Shown piece by piece: positions 11,671 to 13,295 of a stretch of DNA of 13,295 nucleotides. The notes below the pieces were generated by a model that worked only from the letters and a program-made list of their open reading frames with translations, had not been told where the DNA came from and did no database searches. Numbering within the stretch: position 1 is the first letter of the stretch; each line of letters starts with the position of its first letter. A program made the translations under genes and the position numbers. Source of the DNA: JAHCHG01 sp038246645 (GTDB lineage: Bacteria; Acidobacteriota; Blastocatellia; Pyrinomonadales; Pyrinomonadaceae); contig JBBRVS010000158.1 in the NCBI GenBank assembly GCA_038246645.1, positions 1-13,295 of the forward strand, in the 5' to 3' direction.

Positions 11671-13295
11671 ATGACAAAATTTCTTTTCGCTTTTCTGATA
11701 GCGATAATTGCCGCATTTTCTGTTTCGGCGCAGGACAAAAAGCCGGACTCGAAGAAAAAAACAATCACCGAATTTACCGAAAATCTGCAAAAGATCGAAG
11801 GTTTCGTGCCGCTTTATTTAAATAATGACGACGGCAAAATCTATCTGGAAGTTTCGCGTTTTAATCAGGAATTTCTTTATCAAATCTCGCTTTCGACCGG
11901 AGTCGGATCGAATCTGATCGGACTTGACCGCGGACAATTGGGCGATACGCGCATCGTCTATTTTGAAAAAGCCGGAAATAAAATTTTGCTCGTTCAGCCG
12001 AATTATAATTTTCGCGCGATCAGCGAAAATCCGGCAGAACGCCGCGCAACGGAAGAATCTTTTGCAAAATCCGTCATTTGGGGTTTTAAAACGGAAGCGA
12101 GCGACGGCGAAAAGGTTTTGGTTGATGCAACCGCGTTTTTGATTCGCGATGCCCATAATGTGGCAAACCGTCTGAATCAGATGAAGCAGGGAAATTTTGC
12201 CTTTGAAGAAAGCCGCAGCGCACTTTATCTGCCGCGCACCAAAGGTTTTCCGAAAAATACGGAAGTCGAAGCGACAATTACGCTGACGTCAAAAGCGGAC
12301 ACGGCGCGTCTGATCAATCAAACCGCGCCTTCGGGCGATGCGGTAACGGTGCGCCAGCGTCATTCATTTGTCGAATTGCCGGACAAAAATTACAAACCGC
12401 GCGAATTCGATCCGCGCGGCGGAATGTTTTCGATAGATTTTTACGATTACGCGACCGGAATCAACGAAAACCTGGAAAAACGCTGGATTGTCCGTCATCG
12501 TCTGGAAAAGAAAAATCCGAAAGAGGCGATGAGCGAAGCCGTCAAACCGATCGTTTTTTATGTTGACAACGGTGCGCCGAAGGATATTCAGGAAGCCTTG
12601 ATTGAAGGCGCGGCGTGGTGGAACACGGCGTTTGAAGCCGCCGGATTTAAGAATGCCTTTCAGGTCAAAATTTTGCCGCCCGATGCCGATCCGCTCGACG
12701 TGCGCTACAACGTAATAAATTGGGTTCATCGCTCGACGCGCGGCTGGGCATATGGTTCGAGCATTGTTGATCCGCGCTCCGGGGAAATCATCAAAGGCGA
12801 CGTAACGCTCGATTCACAGAGAGCGCGGCAGGATTTTCTGATCGGTTCGGGTTTAATTCCGCAATACTCAAACGCTTCAAATGCGATGTGCGATTTTGCC
12901 GCACTGCCGGACGTTGATTATTTGCTCTCTCAAACGTCAAATGCGGACTCGATCGCGATGGCTCTGGCACGAATCCGCCAGCTTTCCGCGCACGAAGTCG
13001 GGCATACTCTCGGATTTGCACATAATTTCGCCGCCAGTACATACAACCACCGCGCTTCGGTGATGGATTATCCCGCGCCGCTCGTTGAAATAAAGGGCGG
13101 AAAACTCGATTTTTCAAACGCTTACGCCGTCGGAATCGGTGAATACGACAAATTTGCAGCGCGCTTTGCTTATGCGACTTTTCCCGAAAACGCGAATGAA
13201 AAAGCGGAATTAGAAAAGATTTTGCGCGAAGGCGTTTCCAAAGGAATGCTGTTTATTTCCGATTCCGACACGCGCCCCGCAGGTGCGGCGCATCC
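11671..13295 (+). CDS. Secreted metzincin-type zinc metalloprotease (DUF5117/DUF4953-like), 3' end outside window
   Basis: 541 full codons plus two bases are present, with no stop before the window edge; family members are usually about 800 aa or more, so the C-terminal part is missing. MTKFLFAFLIAIIAAFSVSAQ is a Sec signal peptide with likely cleavage after the Ala before Gln, followed by a short Lys-rich segment. The N-terminal part (about residues 35-330) has KTITEFTENLQKIEGFVPLYLNN and YLEVSRFNQEFLYQISLSTGVG, the style of DUF5118/DUF5117 domains. The catalytic motif is HEVGHTLGFAHN, with H441, E442, H445 and H451 fitting HExxHxxGxxH, and the Met-turn is SVMDYPAP with M465. These are the zinc ligands, general base and fold marker of metzincins. 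The predicted location is periplasmic or extracellular. ATG 11671 fits the signal peptide; the Shine-Dalgarno is weak or absent. Its substrate is unknown. Confidence 0.88.
   Translation, partial: MTKFLFAFLIAIIAAFSVSAQDKKPDSKKKTITEFTENLQKIEGFVPLYLNNDDGKIYLEVSRFNQEFLYQISLSTGVGSNLIGLDRGQLGDTRIVYFEKAGNKILLVQPNYNFRAISENPAERRATEESFAKSVIWGFKTEASDGEKVLVDATAFLIRDAHNVANRLNQMKQGNFAFEESRSALYLPRTKGFPKNTEVEATITLTSKADTARLINQTAPSGDAVTVRQRHSFVELPDKNYKPREFDPRGGMFSIDFYDYATGINENLEKRWIVRHRLEKKNPKEAMSEAVKPIVFYVDNGAPKDIQEALIEGAAWWNTAFEAAGFKNAFQVKILPPDADPLDVRYNVINWVHRSTRGWAYGSSIVDPRSGEIIKGDVTLDSQRARQDFLIGSGLIPQYSNASNAMCDFAALPDVDYLLSQTSNADSIAMALARIRQLSAHEVGHTLGFAHNFAASTYNHRASVMDYPAPLVEIKGGKLDFSNAYAVGIGEYDKFAARFAYATFPENANEKAELEKILREGVSKGMLFISDSDTRPAGAAH

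Overview
The window looks like a chromosomal segment from a free-living, aerobically respiring, moderate-GC bacterium. My best guess is an Acidobacteriota (Blastocatellia-like) genome. The guess rests on three things: a succinate dehydrogenase of the Sdh1 (type F) kind with one long membrane anchor, a DUF5117/DUF4953-type secreted metalloprotease, and many intergenic hairpins built from 7-8 nt tandem units. This placement is inference; the window has no rRNA or other decisive taxonomic marker. I see no transposase, integrase, phage gene, tRNA, rRNA or CRISPR array.

Layout. (1) 1-813 (+) is the 3' part of a nicotinamide phosphoribosyltransferase gene (nadV), followed by a perfect 33-bp-arm inverted repeat (823-900). 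(2) 953-2649 (-) is a two-gene unit, DinB-family protein then HI0933-type flavoprotein, overlapping by one base (TGATG). It is divided from a divergent small secreted protein gene (2728-3132, +) by overlapping divergent promoter-like sites. (3) 3133-3674 has no gene. It is a cluster of palindromes nested inside one another. (4) 3675-7358 (-) carries, in transcription order, a class A FAD monooxygenase, rsmG, and a long Lys/Ala-rich protein ending in a GIY-YIG-like domain. (5) 7565-11602 (+) is a succinate dehydrogenase operon behind a good sigma70-type promoter: sdhC (Cys/His-rich membrane anchor), sdhA, sdhB, then a small TPR-like protein gene. The sdhC-sdhA and sdhA-sdhB gaps each hold a tandem-unit hairpin directly before a start codon that lacks a Shine-Dalgarno sequence. 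(6) 11671 to the window end (+) is a secreted metzincin-type zinc protease, cut by the window edge.

How the genes work together. The sdh genes form one complex linking succinate oxidation to the quinone pool, and the TPR protein may be an accessory factor. The other genes are housekeeping (NAD salvage, 16S rRNA methylation) or accessory redox and secreted functions with no evident shared pathway.

The most unusual content is non-coding. Hairpins of tandem 7- or 8-nt units with 12-16 nt, mostly AT-rich loops occur in four gaps, and in two of them the arms differ by exactly one unit. The 3.1-3.7 kb gap also shows one hairpin apparently inserted into an arm of a larger palindrome. The most unusual protein is the histone H1-like tail joined to a GIY-YIG-like domain.
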